Assembly (NCBI GenBank): GCA_022828595.1
Contig: JAKGHH010000003.1
Coordinates: 15,128,934 to 15,192,933 of the forward strand
Length of the DNA stretch: 64,000 bases
Reading direction: 5' to 3'
DNA from: Nelumbo lutea
Taxonomy: Eukaryota; Streptophyta; Magnoliopsida; Proteales; Nelumbonaceae
The notes under the pieces are model-generated. The model saw only the letters and a program-made list of their open reading frames with translations. It did no database searches and had not been told where the DNA came from. Below, in pieces: positions 1 through 9,955 of this stretch (positions are counted from its first letter, which is position 1; every line of letters starts with the position of its first letter). Both the position numbers and the translations under genes were made by a program.

Positions 1-493
1 AGTGACCAGTGGTATACTCTTTTCTAACTTTGCCCGTGCCGTAGAGGCGACCGGGTCTTAAGTAGTAATGTGGCCCGTAGGCTTGGCCTGCATCAGCTTC
101 GTAATGCCGGTCACCTACTCCTACAAGAAGTTACTAGGGGCTTGACCTTCAGGGGCAGCACTACTAACTTTAGGTTGCCAGCTCACACGGGAGCCTTGGA
201 AGGCTTGACCAGTAAGGGCGCCTATGTAGTCAGTTGGATGCCAACTCCCGCGGAAGCCACGAAGAGCTCATCTTTGTAGGGGGGACCTTGCGGAGAGGAC
301 TGATGTGGCATTATCTGAATTGAAAGTAAGGTTGGTAGAGCTACTTAGTCCGTTAGCTCCCTGCATAGTCTCTGAGTTCATAAAAAATGTAAACTATAAA
401 GCGATAGCTTCAATTTATAAAAAGTGAGGACTTAGTTTTGGCAAGATGAGAACTTAGCTTTTGTAGGATGAGAACTTAGCTTTTTGTAGCGTG

Positions 494-511
494 TTCCCAC
501 AGACGACGCCA
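494..511 (-). other. Primer-binding site of the left-edge gypsy element
   Basis: On the minus strand, two bases after the LTR end, lies TGGCGTCGTCTGTGGGAA. It begins with TGG, as expected for a site complementary to a tRNA 3' CCA end. It closely resembles the TGGCGCCGTCTGTGGGAA stretch I recall downstream of many plant Tat-lineage gypsy LTRs. This site fixes the orientation (minus) and identifies the LTR as the 5' copy. Confidence 0.8.
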
Positions 512-622
512 ATTGATGTAACCGTTTTCGGCCACGTACCAATGTTTTGTGATGTAAAATTTTTTGGCTAAGTACCTCGTTATTAGACCCGGTGGTGGCG
601 TGCCTTAGTGATGAGCTACATG

Positions 623-905
623 GTAGTGAACTGCCTACTGGCGAACTGCTCGGTGGAGAACTGCCTGGGGGCAAACTGCCTGGTGGTGAACTGCCCGGTG
701 GCGAACTGTCTGGTGGTGAGCTGCCTGGTGGTGAGCTCCCTGGTGGCGGATTGCTTGGTGGCGAACTGCCTGGTGGCGAACTGCCTGGTGGCGAACTGCC
801 CGGTGGCGAGTTGCTCGGTGGCGTACTGCCTGGTGACGAATTGCCTGGTGGCGAACTGCTTGATGGCGAACTGCCTGGTGGCGAACTGCCTGGTAGCGAA
901 CTTCC
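623..905. repeat. 15-bp tandem array inside the LTR
   Basis: About 18 copies of GGTGGCGAACTGCCT with point changes. Because 15 is a multiple of three, every frame stays open and yields low-complexity plus-strand translations (GGELP repeats). These are a by-product of the array and I do not call them genes. Confidence 0.9.
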
Positions 906-984
906 TACTAGGCGGCCAGTGACTTAGAGAATGCTGGAGCTCCCTGGTGCGGCGCAATCCGACTGCCCTCAGCTTGATGTGGTC

Positions 985-1190
985 TTCTTTCCTTTGTAGG
1001 CAGCGGGAGCTGAGGGACCTGCGAGAACTTCATCTTTTCCTCATCTTTGTAGGTGGCTGGAGCTGAGGGACCTGCGAGAACTCCATCTTTTCCTCCTCTT
1101 TGTAGACGGCGGGAGCTGAGGGACCTCTGAGAACTCCATCTTTTCCTCCTCTTCATAGGCGGCGGGAGCTGAAGGACATGCGAGAACTGA
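985..1190. repeat. 53-bp tandem array inside the LTR
   Basis: The block GGGAGCTGAGGGACCT recurs at 1005, 1058, 1111 and 1164, exactly 53 bp apart, followed each time by GCGAGAACT-CATCTTTTCCTC. There are four copies, the last partial. It lies between the 15-bp array and the LTR motif at about 1240. Confidence 0.9.
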
Positions 1191-1439
1191 ATCAGAGGTC
1201 CCGGTGGTATTTTCCCAGTGGGGGCTCTCCGACGCTTAAGTTAGCACTCTTATTGTAGAGAGCTTTGAAGATAATATGAGAGAGCTAGTGAGCAGGGTTA
1301 CTTCCCTTTTTTCATCCCCCTCCCCTTTGGGGAGTGAGGTCTTCATATACCGGAGTCCTCGCGGGTTAGGTGGGTGAAAAGCCTCCAAACGGTAAGACTC
1401 GTCGCATCCTGTTAGAACGGGGGTACGGTGGTGAACTCC

Positions 1440-1735
1440 TCGAGGTCGTCAGGCTGGCGCTTTTGTCAGGCAGCCAGGTCGGCGCTTGGGCCGGGTTGTC
1501 AGGGGGGTGCCTGCGTCAGTCGGCGGGTCAGTGTCTAGGCTAGGTTTGTCGGTGGGCGCCTTATGGGCGGCTTGGCTGGATCATGTGCTAGGCTGGCCCA
1601 GGTCGGCCAGGTCGCGCAAGCCTCATGCCGCACGCAGCTCGCGTAGGCTGCGCGCGCCGCGCAGGTTGCGTGTGCCGCGCGCAGGTCGTGCAAGCGCGCG
1701 TCAGGCCGCGGTAGGCCGACCAGACTGGTGCCCGG
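1440..1735. repeat. GC-rich degenerate array in the LTR
   Basis: GC-rich stretch of short degenerate units built from GGTCGxxCAGGCxGGCGC-like words. It corresponds in place, and in reverse orientation, to the 24-bp array of the solo LTR at 24714-25105. Its base composition is far more GC-rich than the surrounding AT-rich DNA. Open frames here are composition artefacts. Confidence 0.65.
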
Positions 1736-2006
1736 GTGGGTCACGAACTTCGTAAGTTTGTTGGCTGGGTGTTTTCCTTATTGTCACGAGGTGCCACGTG
1801 TCACAATTTCACTGGAGGGCCAAATCTGCCCTCATCAACTTGCAAACCCATATCAAAGTACAAATGGTCCGGGTTTTGATTTATACTCTCACCAAACGCA
1901 GCCTATGTTGTGGTAATAGATAAATAACATGATATGATGAGCATTTTCTGAACCTCCTACTATAGAGTCTGTGTGGTTTTAGGGGAAAGAGAAAAAGAAA
2001 ATAATA

Positions 2007-2086
2007 AGGTTGTGTTTGGTTTGAAAGGAAAGGTATGTATAGGTTTCCCTACGTACCTTTTCTTTTCAATCGAGCACACTATAAAG
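2007..2086. mobile_element. Short foldback MITE (GGTTGTGTTTGG type)
   Basis: AGGTTGTGTTTGGTTTGAAAGG opens an about 80-bp hairpin-forming element. The right arm (CCTTTTCTTTTCAATCGAGCACAC) is a diverged reverse complement. The same family is seen at 41482-41603 and, more weakly, at 58313-58454. Confidence 0.5.
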
Positions 2087-2146
2087 AGAAACCATGCATT
2101 TCTCTTCAAATGTTCTCTCAACTTCCAAAATCGAAGCAGCTGGTAT

Positions 2147-2745
2147 AGAGGTGTAAATCAAGTCATGCAGTTCATGGTTCAGCACGGTCTAGCGAAACTT
2201 TGGACCGGTTTAGCACAATAGCACACTGGCTGTGCCAGGTCCGACACGATCATATGGGCTGTGTTGGGCCTAGGGTTTTATGTCTATGGGTCAGGTCGAT
2301 ACATCACGACTGGGCGAACCATGCCACCCGCGGCCCACGTACTGGCACGACCTAGTCCGACATGTGGCATGGCCTATCAAGGCCCATATATTATATATAT
2401 AATATTTATGTATATGATATATTATATAAATTTTAATTATATAATAATATAGTATATAATATATTAATAAAATAAATAATTATTTTCAAATTTGTTATAC
2501 TAATTTATTTAATTATTGTATATAAAAATAATTGTATACATCAAGATTCATATAAAATTAAAATTTAAGTTTTTTTTCAAATTTTTAAATAAATAGTTTG
2601 GCTCGGCCTAGCTCAAGGCTTGGCCCATGGGCCAGCCTAGCCCGCGGCACGTCACGGGCTTGCACAAGCTTGAGTCGTGGGCTGTGCCGAACCAACCCCC
2701 CTAGCTATCCTAGGGGAGGGCGCCTTGACCCGTTTTACACCTCTA
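2147..2745. mobile_element. hAT-like nonautonomous element with 8-bp target duplication
   Basis: Terminal inverted repeats AGAGGTGTAAA and TTTACACCTCT bound a 599-bp element. It is flanked by GCTGGTAT (2139-2146) and ACTGGTAT (2746-2753), 7 of 8 identical. An 8-bp duplication is the hallmark of hAT elements. Both shoulders are GC-rich and rich in GGCCCA words, around an AT-only core (about 2385-2597). No transposase frame is present, so it must have moved using an enzyme encoded elsewhere. Confidence 0.65.
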
Positions 2746-2753
2746 ACTGGTAT

Positions 2754-4205
2754 GCTCCCAAAGGCATCCCAACCAACTTCACTTGGAAAAGCTAAAGCGA
2801 TCATCTCTCTAAATATTCTTAGCCACAGAAGGTGCTAACTTGAGATAGGGGCGACCGCGGGAAGCTAATTTGGCCCTAGCATTTTTTGAATGCATCGCAT
2901 GCATGGGACCCCAAATCACTTGAACTCGAATTTGGATGGAGAATGGGATGTCAAATTGCTTGAACTCACACTTGGATGAAGAATGAGACCCCAAATCACT
3001 CAAACTCCAAATAAGAGGGATATTGCTTTGAAGATGGAGTCTTGTCAGCCAGTTATAGTTTGGATCGATTGAGTTGATGCTTTCTAGTCAAATAGATTAA
3101 TCGATGCTTACCGATATAAAATCGTTTGAATGGATGAAATCGATGCTTCCAGCCAGCTACCATTTGAATGGATGGAGTCTAATTTGAACTTGGAGATGCT
3201 TTTAGTGAGTTGCAATTTAAATGGATGGAGTTGAAGGAATGAAACATGAATGCTCATTGAATTCGGTGGATTCCGTTTTTAACAAAAAGATAATTTTGTC
3301 CTAAAAACTTTATATTTCCTCCCACTCATTCAATTTGCTATTATTTTTAAAATATAACTGAAATTTTCAATTGACCAAACTAGGTCAAATTTTTATTTTT
3401 TTTTTGCAAAAAAAATTCCTATTGCAATTTTCTTTTTTCTTTTTCGTTTTATGTAATGAGCTTGATTACCGAAAGAAAAGTAGTGGGCAAACGGGTCAGG
3501 CTCGGTCTTCTTTTCGGACTAGGAGAAGCGGGAAATGGAGAAAATCAGACTGGGTCGGTTTCGGTCGTATAACAAGCTCATATGAAAATGAAATCCAGGT
3601 GGCAATCTAATTAAAAGGCGGGAGAGGCGTACTGTATTGGTACGCAAACTGCGCTGGGCTGGGCGCAGGTGGAGAAGAAAGGGAAAGTAAGTTGTACCAA
3701 TATAAAGGGAGAAAGAAGAAAAGAGAAGGAACTGATGAGGCATGAGGACGAGGGACATTCTTCCCTCTTCCGTATGGGATTAGTGTTGCTGACTAGTGAC
3801 TGCCAAACGACGGGGACTGAGAACCTGATTTGGTAGCGGGTGGCCGCGCGTTAAAAAGCGCAAGTGCGTTTTTTTTCCTTTTGTGGAACCATCCACCCGA
3901 AGCTTTCCCACGTGCGCCACACGTGACTCGTTTCCCCATGCTGATGTCATTGCCTTTGTTACGTGCCTACGGCTGAAGCACAGCATCAATCATTTAACCT
4001 CTAATGCTCTTCTAGAGTTAACTCCCAAAATAACAATCAGTTCAGATTTGCGCCTCACATCTCCGCCGTGTATTAAAAACATCTACTCATGATACATCAT
4101 TGACGGGATTGTGCTGCAGTACATTGTGGGTCGTTGATGTGAATTCTAATAATCATATAAAAATATAAATTAATATATTTAATAAAAAAAAACTGGGAAA
4201 CCATA
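2754..4205. other. Intergenic stretch, no gene recognised
   Basis: AT-rich DNA without a supportable coding region. Short open frames (for example 3371-3610 and 3519-3758) show no recognisable protein features and contain homopolymer translations. A local near-duplicate phrase (ACCCCAAATCACT with a following CTTGAACTC-like run) occurs around 2910 and 2990. Confidence 0.6.
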
Positions 4206-4213
4206 TCACTGCA

Positions 4214-4362
4214 AGATCGGCTTTGATCAGTGTAAGGTCTGTTCGAACAGCCTTGCATGGGAATATCTCCGTACATCCGTGCTTTATTTCATGAAGAGAT
4301 ATTCTCAATATAAGATTATAATGGGTGTTCGAATGGCTTTGCACCGACTGAATCCGGTTTTC
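4214..4362. mobile_element. Foldback MITE, copy A of a dispersed family
   Basis: The left arm (GATCGGCTTTGATCAGTG through a GTTCGAACAGCCTTGCATGGGAATATCTCC region) is roughly the reverse complement of the right arm ending near 4362 (GGTGTTCGAATGGCTTTGCACCGACTGAATCCGG region). The centre carries the GGGAATATCTCC / AGAGATATTCTC core shared with the elements at 6850, 7272, 26476 and 27489. No coding capacity; exact ends uncertain. Confidence 0.5.
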
Positions 4363-4776
4363 ATCACTGCAAATTAGGTTGCCTGATTTAAAAGAATCTC
4401 AAGGTAAAAAACTTTGACTTATAAAAAAAGTCTGGATTGTCTCAGAGCTCGTTGTAGTAAATGACATTTCATAATGAATGTAGGTAAAATAGTATTTATG
4501 TTCAATACTTTTTTAGTTGAAAAGACGTGTGGGCCTGAATTAATTAAGGTGTCATGTGTAGAGGCTTCCAAAACAGGTTGGACTATTTTTTTCAAACAGC
4601 CAAAGTGATCCCAACATCAAGGAATTTTGATTCATACAAATTTAACAATTTTTTAACCCAACCCAACTTAAGTTACAATCCTTTTCATTAATCGAGTTCA
4701 GGTTGGCACCCCACGCGCATCCCATATGCACATCTCATTATGAATTTGGATTAGTTGAATGTTTTAGCTGTGAGCA

Positions 4777-5455
4777 GGTTGTGGAACCAATGATGAGGTT
4801 CAACGCCAATAAAAAATTTATGGGGTTCATCGTAGAAGGTGCGGGTCCATGCATTTAAATAATGGCCTGGAACTCATCATTGATTCATTGATTCTACAGA
4901 ACAGTTAAAGCATTCAGCTAAACCTTGCTCTCTCACCATGCAGTGAAGCACCACAAAGTAATATAAGTGAAGCTGCTCTTTTTGTGAAAAAAAAAACGTC
5001 CTCAACCGATAACTTAGATTAGTTGAATGACAATTTTGCAGGTTGTGAAACCAATGATAATGCCCCATGTCATTCATGAAATATATATAGGACCCACGAG
5101 TGAATTAAATGTAGGTTTCATGTATTTTATGGTAAGGGGCATTATTATTGAATCCGCAGCTTGTTAAACAACCATTGCATTCATCACATTCAATCCCTTA
5201 AAAAAGAGTCCAAGGTGTTCTAAATGCAGGGTTGTGGTGCCTTGTTGGTGGCTGTGACCAAATACATATAGCTAGTCGAACACAACGACCGTGTAGTGGG
5301 ATGGATGATGTAGAACCAATGATGATTCCCCAAGGCCCCCATGTAATAAAATGCTTCAGCCTAGTGAGTGGTAGAATGGTTGTGGTCCCATGTATTTTAT
5401 GATTGATGTGGAGACATTATCATTGATTCCAGAGCCCCTTGAATAGTTATTGTGT
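4777..5455. repeat. Three foldback units spaced about 262 bp
   Basis: The phrase GGTTGTGGAACCAATGATGA and variants occurs at about 4777, 5039 and 5303. Each is followed about 100 bp later by its rough inverse (CATCATTGATTC or CATTATTATTGAATCCGCAG) and an ACAGTTA-GCATTCA-like tail. Each unit is thus a foldback of about 140 bp, and the three are regularly spaced. Copies are strongly diverged. Confidence 0.5.
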
Positions 5456-6005
5456 TAATCTAAATCCTATTTCTAATGGATAAGAACTACATGAGATGCT
5501 ACTAGAGATATGAGAGAGAGAGAGAGGGATAGTCCTATTGATGATGTTGTGAATCCAAACATGGATGATAATATATGGGCAAGTCCCGTCCTGTCCTATT
5601 TGATAAACAATGCAAAAACCTAACTAAAAGACAAAAATGCCATTATTTACAATGATAAACATTAAAATATACAAATATTTTCAACCTACCATTGATCTAG
5701 ATGATTGAACTATTCTAATAATCACTTATTCCCTTTTTGGATTTGGGTTTTCTAAACCCCACAAAATCATCAAAAACTGTTAATTTGATCAAAGACATCT
5801 CAACCTAATCAATTAAACCATTGACATGTTCAACCTAATCATTGAATCTTAGGTTATATGCTAAAAACGTATTGAAGCTTATTGAGGCCATAACTTTATG
5901 CTAAGTTATAAATTGAGGTCATCTCTTTTATGATTTTGGGTAAATTTTCAAAATTTATACATATCAAGGAGTCAAGGGTCCTTGCCACACTACTTATACC
6001 AAAAC
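5456..6005. other. Intergenic stretch, no gene recognised
   Basis: AT-rich DNA with a short (GA)n tract near 5512-5526. No reading frame with recognisable protein features on either strand. Confidence 0.6.
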
Positions 6006-6120
6006 CCCATTTTTAGAAAGGGCTCGGATATGCTACTCACAAGTTGTTCCCACATCATTACCATGAGACATGGTATTCTATGGGCAGAGAAACAAGTCGT
6101 GAGTAACAGATCCAAAATGT
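6006..6120. mobile_element. Diverged foldback MITE, copy F
   Basis: The left arm (GGATATGCTACTCACAAG, TTCCCACATCATTAC) matches the left arm of the element at 26476-26642. The right arm (GTGAGTAACAGATCC) is its rough reverse complement. The central palindrome CCATGAGACATGG marks the turn. No coding capacity. Confidence 0.4.
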
Positions 6121-6849
6121 ATTTAAACTGTCAAAGCCTGACCCAAAAAATAATTGGACATGACTTATAACCCAGCTAGCCTCGAGCCCCAAACTGGGTA
6201 GGGCGGGCAAGGCTGCAGTTTATCCGGCCCATGAACAGATCTAGTCACTGTCCTTGAGGAAAAAAGATAAAAAAAATTACTATTAATGGAATATGGAATT
6301 GAAAAAGCTAAAAAAATGTGCTTGCATCAATTTCTCTCATATTTTCCCGCCTTATATTTCTTCTTCTAATATTTCACCAAAAATAAATCTCAGTCTGATC
6401 TGGATTATCAGAAGATATGGTCAGCAGATTATGTAATTCCGGCACGAAAGTTGCTTCTCAAACCAATTTATTCTAATGTTCCTCCTTGTCAGATTCCCTT
6501 TTGCTTTCCTAGATGTATCCGCGCATGATAAAGTCATTAAAGTATTTAATGTTTACCATCTAATACTCAACTATGCATGTAAACTTTTTTTTTTCCTTTT
6601 TTTAATTAGATTTACATTACTTGTTACCGCTCAACAACGTTGCGATAAGCTGATATCTCAATTTTGAAGGAAACCGAGTAAAAGAAGATATATTGTTAAT
6701 GGCACCGGCACACGTATGTCTACATGCTCCCTCAACCCGAGATTCAAAAGCCAAATGCACAATCCATTACGTCTGACTGAGGGTCTATCTGCAGGGCTTC
6801 GCTTTGATTAAGCTACTTTAAAAAGGAAAATTTAAGACATTATTTTAGT
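6121..6849. other. Intergenic stretch, no gene recognised
   Basis: AT-rich DNA with poly-T/poly-A runs. No coding signal that I can support on either strand. Confidence 0.6.
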
Positions 6850-7022
6850 TCAAATCAGCCCTCCACAAGACTGTCCTCTATAACATCGTACGGAACATCC
6901 TTATCATGTATTGAGAACATCTTTTGATGATGACATCATCATTCTAGATATATCATCCGGAGTTATTCTTAATACACAGTGAGGATGTACTGTAGGATGT
7001 TATGGGGGGCTGATTCAGCCTC
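6850..7022. mobile_element. Foldback MITE, copy B
   Basis: The left arm (CAAATCAGCCCTCCACAAG ... ATAACATCGTACGGAACATCC) and right arm (GGATGTACTGTAGGATGTTATGGGGGGCTGATTCAGCC) are reverse complements with mismatches. The centre includes TATTGAGAACATC and GTTATTCTTAATACA, variants of the shared core. Noncoding. Confidence 0.6.
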
Positions 7023-7271
7023 ATTTTTTTTAGTAAGAGAAAACTAAAGGGCTGAACAATAATGAAGTTTGGATCAGATACTAATACATGGTGCCAACAA
7101 CTTTTCAATCAGCCACTTTTCAGTATATTGTGATGCCTATCGTTAATAACCTCTTCTCCAAAGTCAATGGTTGCGGGAATCAAATCTATATCTATACTAG
7201 AGAAAACCTGCTAATATATCAACTAAATTACTCTTAAATGACAACCACCTATTGAAGCAGCATTTAGGAAT

Positions 7272-7446
7272 GAATTAAAATCTCATATCCACAAGAATCC
7301 TAACCACACCTACACACATAAAACTATAGCTGTTCATTGGGAATATCTCCCCATAGATGATAACATGCAAATACGGGAGAGATTCTTAATGTACAGCTAT
7401 AGTGAGAGGTATGGGCAAGGTTCTTGTGGATAGGAGATTTGAACTC
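7272..7446. mobile_element. Foldback MITE, copy C
   Basis: The arms GAATTAAAATCTC-ATATCCACAAGAA and TTCTTGTGGATAGGAGATTTGAACTC are near-perfect reverse complements. Inner arms (ACTATAGCTGTTCATTGGG versus TTAATGTACAGCTATAGT) also pair. The core GGGAATATCTCCCC / GGGAGAGATTC is that of the dispersed family. Confidence 0.7.
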
Positions 7447-8813
7447 AACAGTGTTGTTGAGTTGGAAGTGTTTTGTTAAGGGAACATTGATGCCTACAAA
7501 ATAATGTATTTGGGTTTCTAGTTTTTATCAATAAAATGAATAAATAGATAGATATTCTAGGTTATCTATGTGGGGCCCATCTTGCAGAAACGGAGAAACA
7601 ACTGCGTGAAAGCCCTCTCAAAACGGCCACTTTGTTTTTGGATAGCCCTTTAACGTACGGAGCACATACATGACACGTTCAGTGGTCCATGACTCCGCAT
7701 TTAGCCAATAGTGTCTTGGGTTTATAAAGATACAGACACAAGTAGTATTACTGCATCCCCTTTCTCCCCATATTGTCTATGTGATGGGGAAAAGAGTGCC
7801 CTAAACCATAGAGTTCAGACCATTGAAGAGTCGCCTTTTCGCAACTCACCAACGTTTCCATCTTGACTCAGTTTTCAAAAGCCAACATCCAACCGGCAAA
7901 GGGAAGAGAGAGTTTTAGCCCCTTTAGGGGACGTCGAGACTTGAGATTGTGATGATCAGTATCATCCTTCACTTTGGCTCTATAGTTAGGAAACTCATAA
8001 GGCCAATCCCTCCTCCTCACCCAATTAATTGCTAACCTTATCATATTATAATGCATATAATAAAATTATAACATGTTTTATAATTATAGTATAATCAAAA
8101 GTTGCATTGTGTACGATGTGATTTATAGGGTAAATTTCTAAAAATACTGTTGGTTTAGTTAATTGATTAATTTTATTGTTATTGTTCACCTATTATCTTG
8201 TACTATCTATATTATTTCTGACAATTGTCTAAAACTCTCTTACTGTTAATGCTCTGTCATAAATCACTCACATGTGAAGTTATGTGACAGTTATATTTTT
8301 TTAAAAATTCTTAACTTACCCTTTTATAATCCAAAATGCCCTTATCTGTTGGTGCATGACATTCTCCTTTTTCTCTTTCTTCTTTTTTTTTTTTTTTTTT
8401 CACTGTTTTTATCTTCCCCTACAAAACCTCCTAGGTGAGCTGGCCCCATTTTTGCGCATTGAAACTTCCACATTTTAACTTGTGACTCAGATGCAATGGC
8501 ACCATCAGACCCATTTCCACTTTATAACTCACCTGGCTCGCGTTCTGCCAATCTTACAGAAATCCCACCATGCCTGTGGCCACTACCAGTGTTGCCTGAA
8601 TTGCTTGTGATAGAATAAGAATGGTAGCCACCATTTTTTACTTCCCTCTCCCATACGATCTAAGCCCTAACCGTAAAACAACAATAGCAAACTTAAACTC
8701 ACACGATCAAACATCTAAAATTACAATTAAAGGATGTCCTAGACAAGTATCACAGACTCTGTTTCGCTCCATCTCCCACTCCCTCCCCTTCAAGTACCAG
8801 AAGTCTTCCAACA
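7447..8813. other. Intergenic stretch upstream of the RPS26 pseudogene
   Basis: No supportable gene. It contains a poly-T run at about 8383-8400. The last 50 bases (CTCCCACTCCCTCCCC onward) look like a pyrimidine-rich 5' leader retroposed with the RPS26 mRNA. Confidence 0.55.
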
Positions 8814-9147
8814 ATGACATTCAAGACGAGAAACGGAGGACGAAACAAGCATGGCAGGGGCCATGTTAGGTTAATCCGCTGCTCTAACTGCGGCAAATTC
8901 TGCCCTAAGGACAAGGTAATCAAGCAATTCCTTGTCAAGAACGTTGTAGAACAGGTTACAGTTTGTGATGTTCAGGAGGCTAGTGCTTATGATTCCAAAG
9001 CCATATGTGAAGATGCAGTACTGCGTCTCCAGCGCGATCCACTCTCATATGGTTCGTGTGAGGTCTCACACCGACTGTCGCAACCGTGAGCCTTTGCAGC
9101 ATTTCAGGTGCAGGGAGGACTTGGGCAAGCCAGGAGAAGCTCCACGA
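8814..9147 (+). pseudogene. RPS26: Ribosomal protein S26 (eS26) processed pseudogene
   Basis: The frame from ATG 8814 reads [18 protein letters not shown], then [13 protein letters not shown] and [13 protein letters not shown]. These are the start, zinc-binding CxxC region and core of eukaryotic 40S protein eS26. At about 8990 the frame breaks: the expected EGYTLPK stretch is missing about 11 bases, and the match resumes in another frame as [24 protein letters not shown] and CRNREP, fading after about 9147. The sequence is continuous where plant RPS26 genes, as I recall, have introns, so this is most likely a retroposed mRNA copy. Further damage includes the Cys-to-Phe change in CSNCGKFC and Arg-to-Cys changes. 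It cannot encode a full ribosomal protein. Confidence 0.9.
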
Positions 9148-9189
9148 GTAGCTATTGTTTGGCTCAGAAATCATTCAGGCAACGGTTCC

Positions 9190-9955
9190 GTTTCACCTTT
9201 AACCTGTTCTCGGGTCAAAACCCGTTGACTTGGTCAGAGAACTATTGACCCGGACGATTTAGTTGTCAACCCATTTGACTCGGACATCAGTTTGCGAGTA
9301 CATCAGAAAGAGAGAAAGACAATATCAGATTTGAGACAAGGACGATCTCAGATTTGAGATCCAAATACAACAAAGAGAAGAAGAAGAAGAAGAAGAAGAA
9401 GAAAATTAGAGAGGTTGGAGACTAAAGATAGATAAGATCTTAGATCTATCTGCATTCCTATTGTCAGCTTGTTACCATGGTGGTCGTCATAAGAAGAAGA
9501 AATAAAAGAAGAAGATTGCACAGGTTGGAGACTGAAGATAAATCAGATCTCAGTTCTATCTGCATTCCTATTGTCAGCTTGTCACTAAAGTCGCCATCGT
9601 CGTTTCCATCATCATCGCCCATGTAGGTTGAATCCTCTTCCTCCTCTTCTTTCTTCTTTCTTTTTTCTTCTTCCCTCATTCTCTCCTTTCCTTTCTCTCA
9701 TTCTAATCCTTTCTATTTTTTAGTTTTCTTCGTCATTTTTTTCTTTCTTTTCTTCTTCTTTGTTTCTTTCTCACCTGGCAGCCACAACCTCTTTCTCATA
9801 AAAATTAAAAGAGACTAATACCAACAGTTGCCCTAATAATAGAAACCAACCAAACTGTTCAACTTAGACAGTTAAACTGCTGATTCAAAAACCGGTGGCC
9901 ATAGTGGTTTCATTTCCGGGTCGATTTTTAAAATCTTGGTCGTCGTTGCTCCGGC
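9190..9955. repeat. Dispersed repeat, copy 1, with (AGA)n tract
   Basis: The left part is rich in GACCCG/GTTGACTTGG words and the right end is GGTGGCCATAGTGGTTTC-ATTTCCGGGTCG-TTTTTAAAAT. The same order is seen at 27860-28495, with a similar middle containing GATCTCAGATTTGAGAT-like words. A (GAA)n microsatellite lies at about 9379-9402, and the pair GATAGATAAGATCTTAGATC / GATAAATCAGATCTCAGTTC shows a local duplication (about 9428 and 9536). No coding frame recognised. Confidence 0.5.

Larger units (their letters stand above)
1..1837 (-). mobile_element. 5' end of a Tat-lineage Ty3/gypsy LTR retrotransposon
   Basis: Read on the minus strand, this is a 5' LTR (1837 down to 514), a primer-binding site (511-494) and the start of the internal leader, which leaves the window at base 1. 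Bases 1-493 should therefore be the 5' untranslated/gag leader. A 36-codon minus frame from about 381 ends early at a stop, so gag may be decayed here or start further left. The flank at 1838 onward is not a polypurine tract, which supports the reading that the right side is host DNA and the element body lies to the left. The lineage call rests on the primer-binding-site sequence, recalled as typical of Tat/Retand elements; no pol domain is inside the window. Confidence 0.75.
514..1837 (-). repeat. 5' LTR, 1324 bp, of the left-edge gypsy element
   Basis: The ends are TGATG (minus strand from 1837) and CATCA (ending at 514), a perfect 5-bp inverted repeat in TG...CA form. The opening (TGATGAGGGCAGATTTGGC, then a GACACGTGGCA stretch) resembles the openings of the LTRs at 24594 and 62997. 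Around 1250-1200 the minus strand carries an ACTTAAGCGTCGGAG motif like that in the other two LTRs. Near the 3' end an AGGTACTTAGCCAAAAAATT stretch is shared with the solo LTR. The LTR is inflated by three internal tandem arrays. If 1838-1842 (ACTTG) is the target duplication, its mate lies outside the window. Confidence 0.8.

Noticed and set aside
592..927. Long open frames on both strands with GGELP or ATRQF repeats
   Set aside because: They are translations of a 15-bp tandem array in an LTR. Since 15 is a multiple of three, every frame stays open.
1486..1755. Arg-rich frames in the GC-rich stretch
   Set aside because: GC-rich repetitive DNA inside an LTR gives few stops by composition. 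No protein feature.
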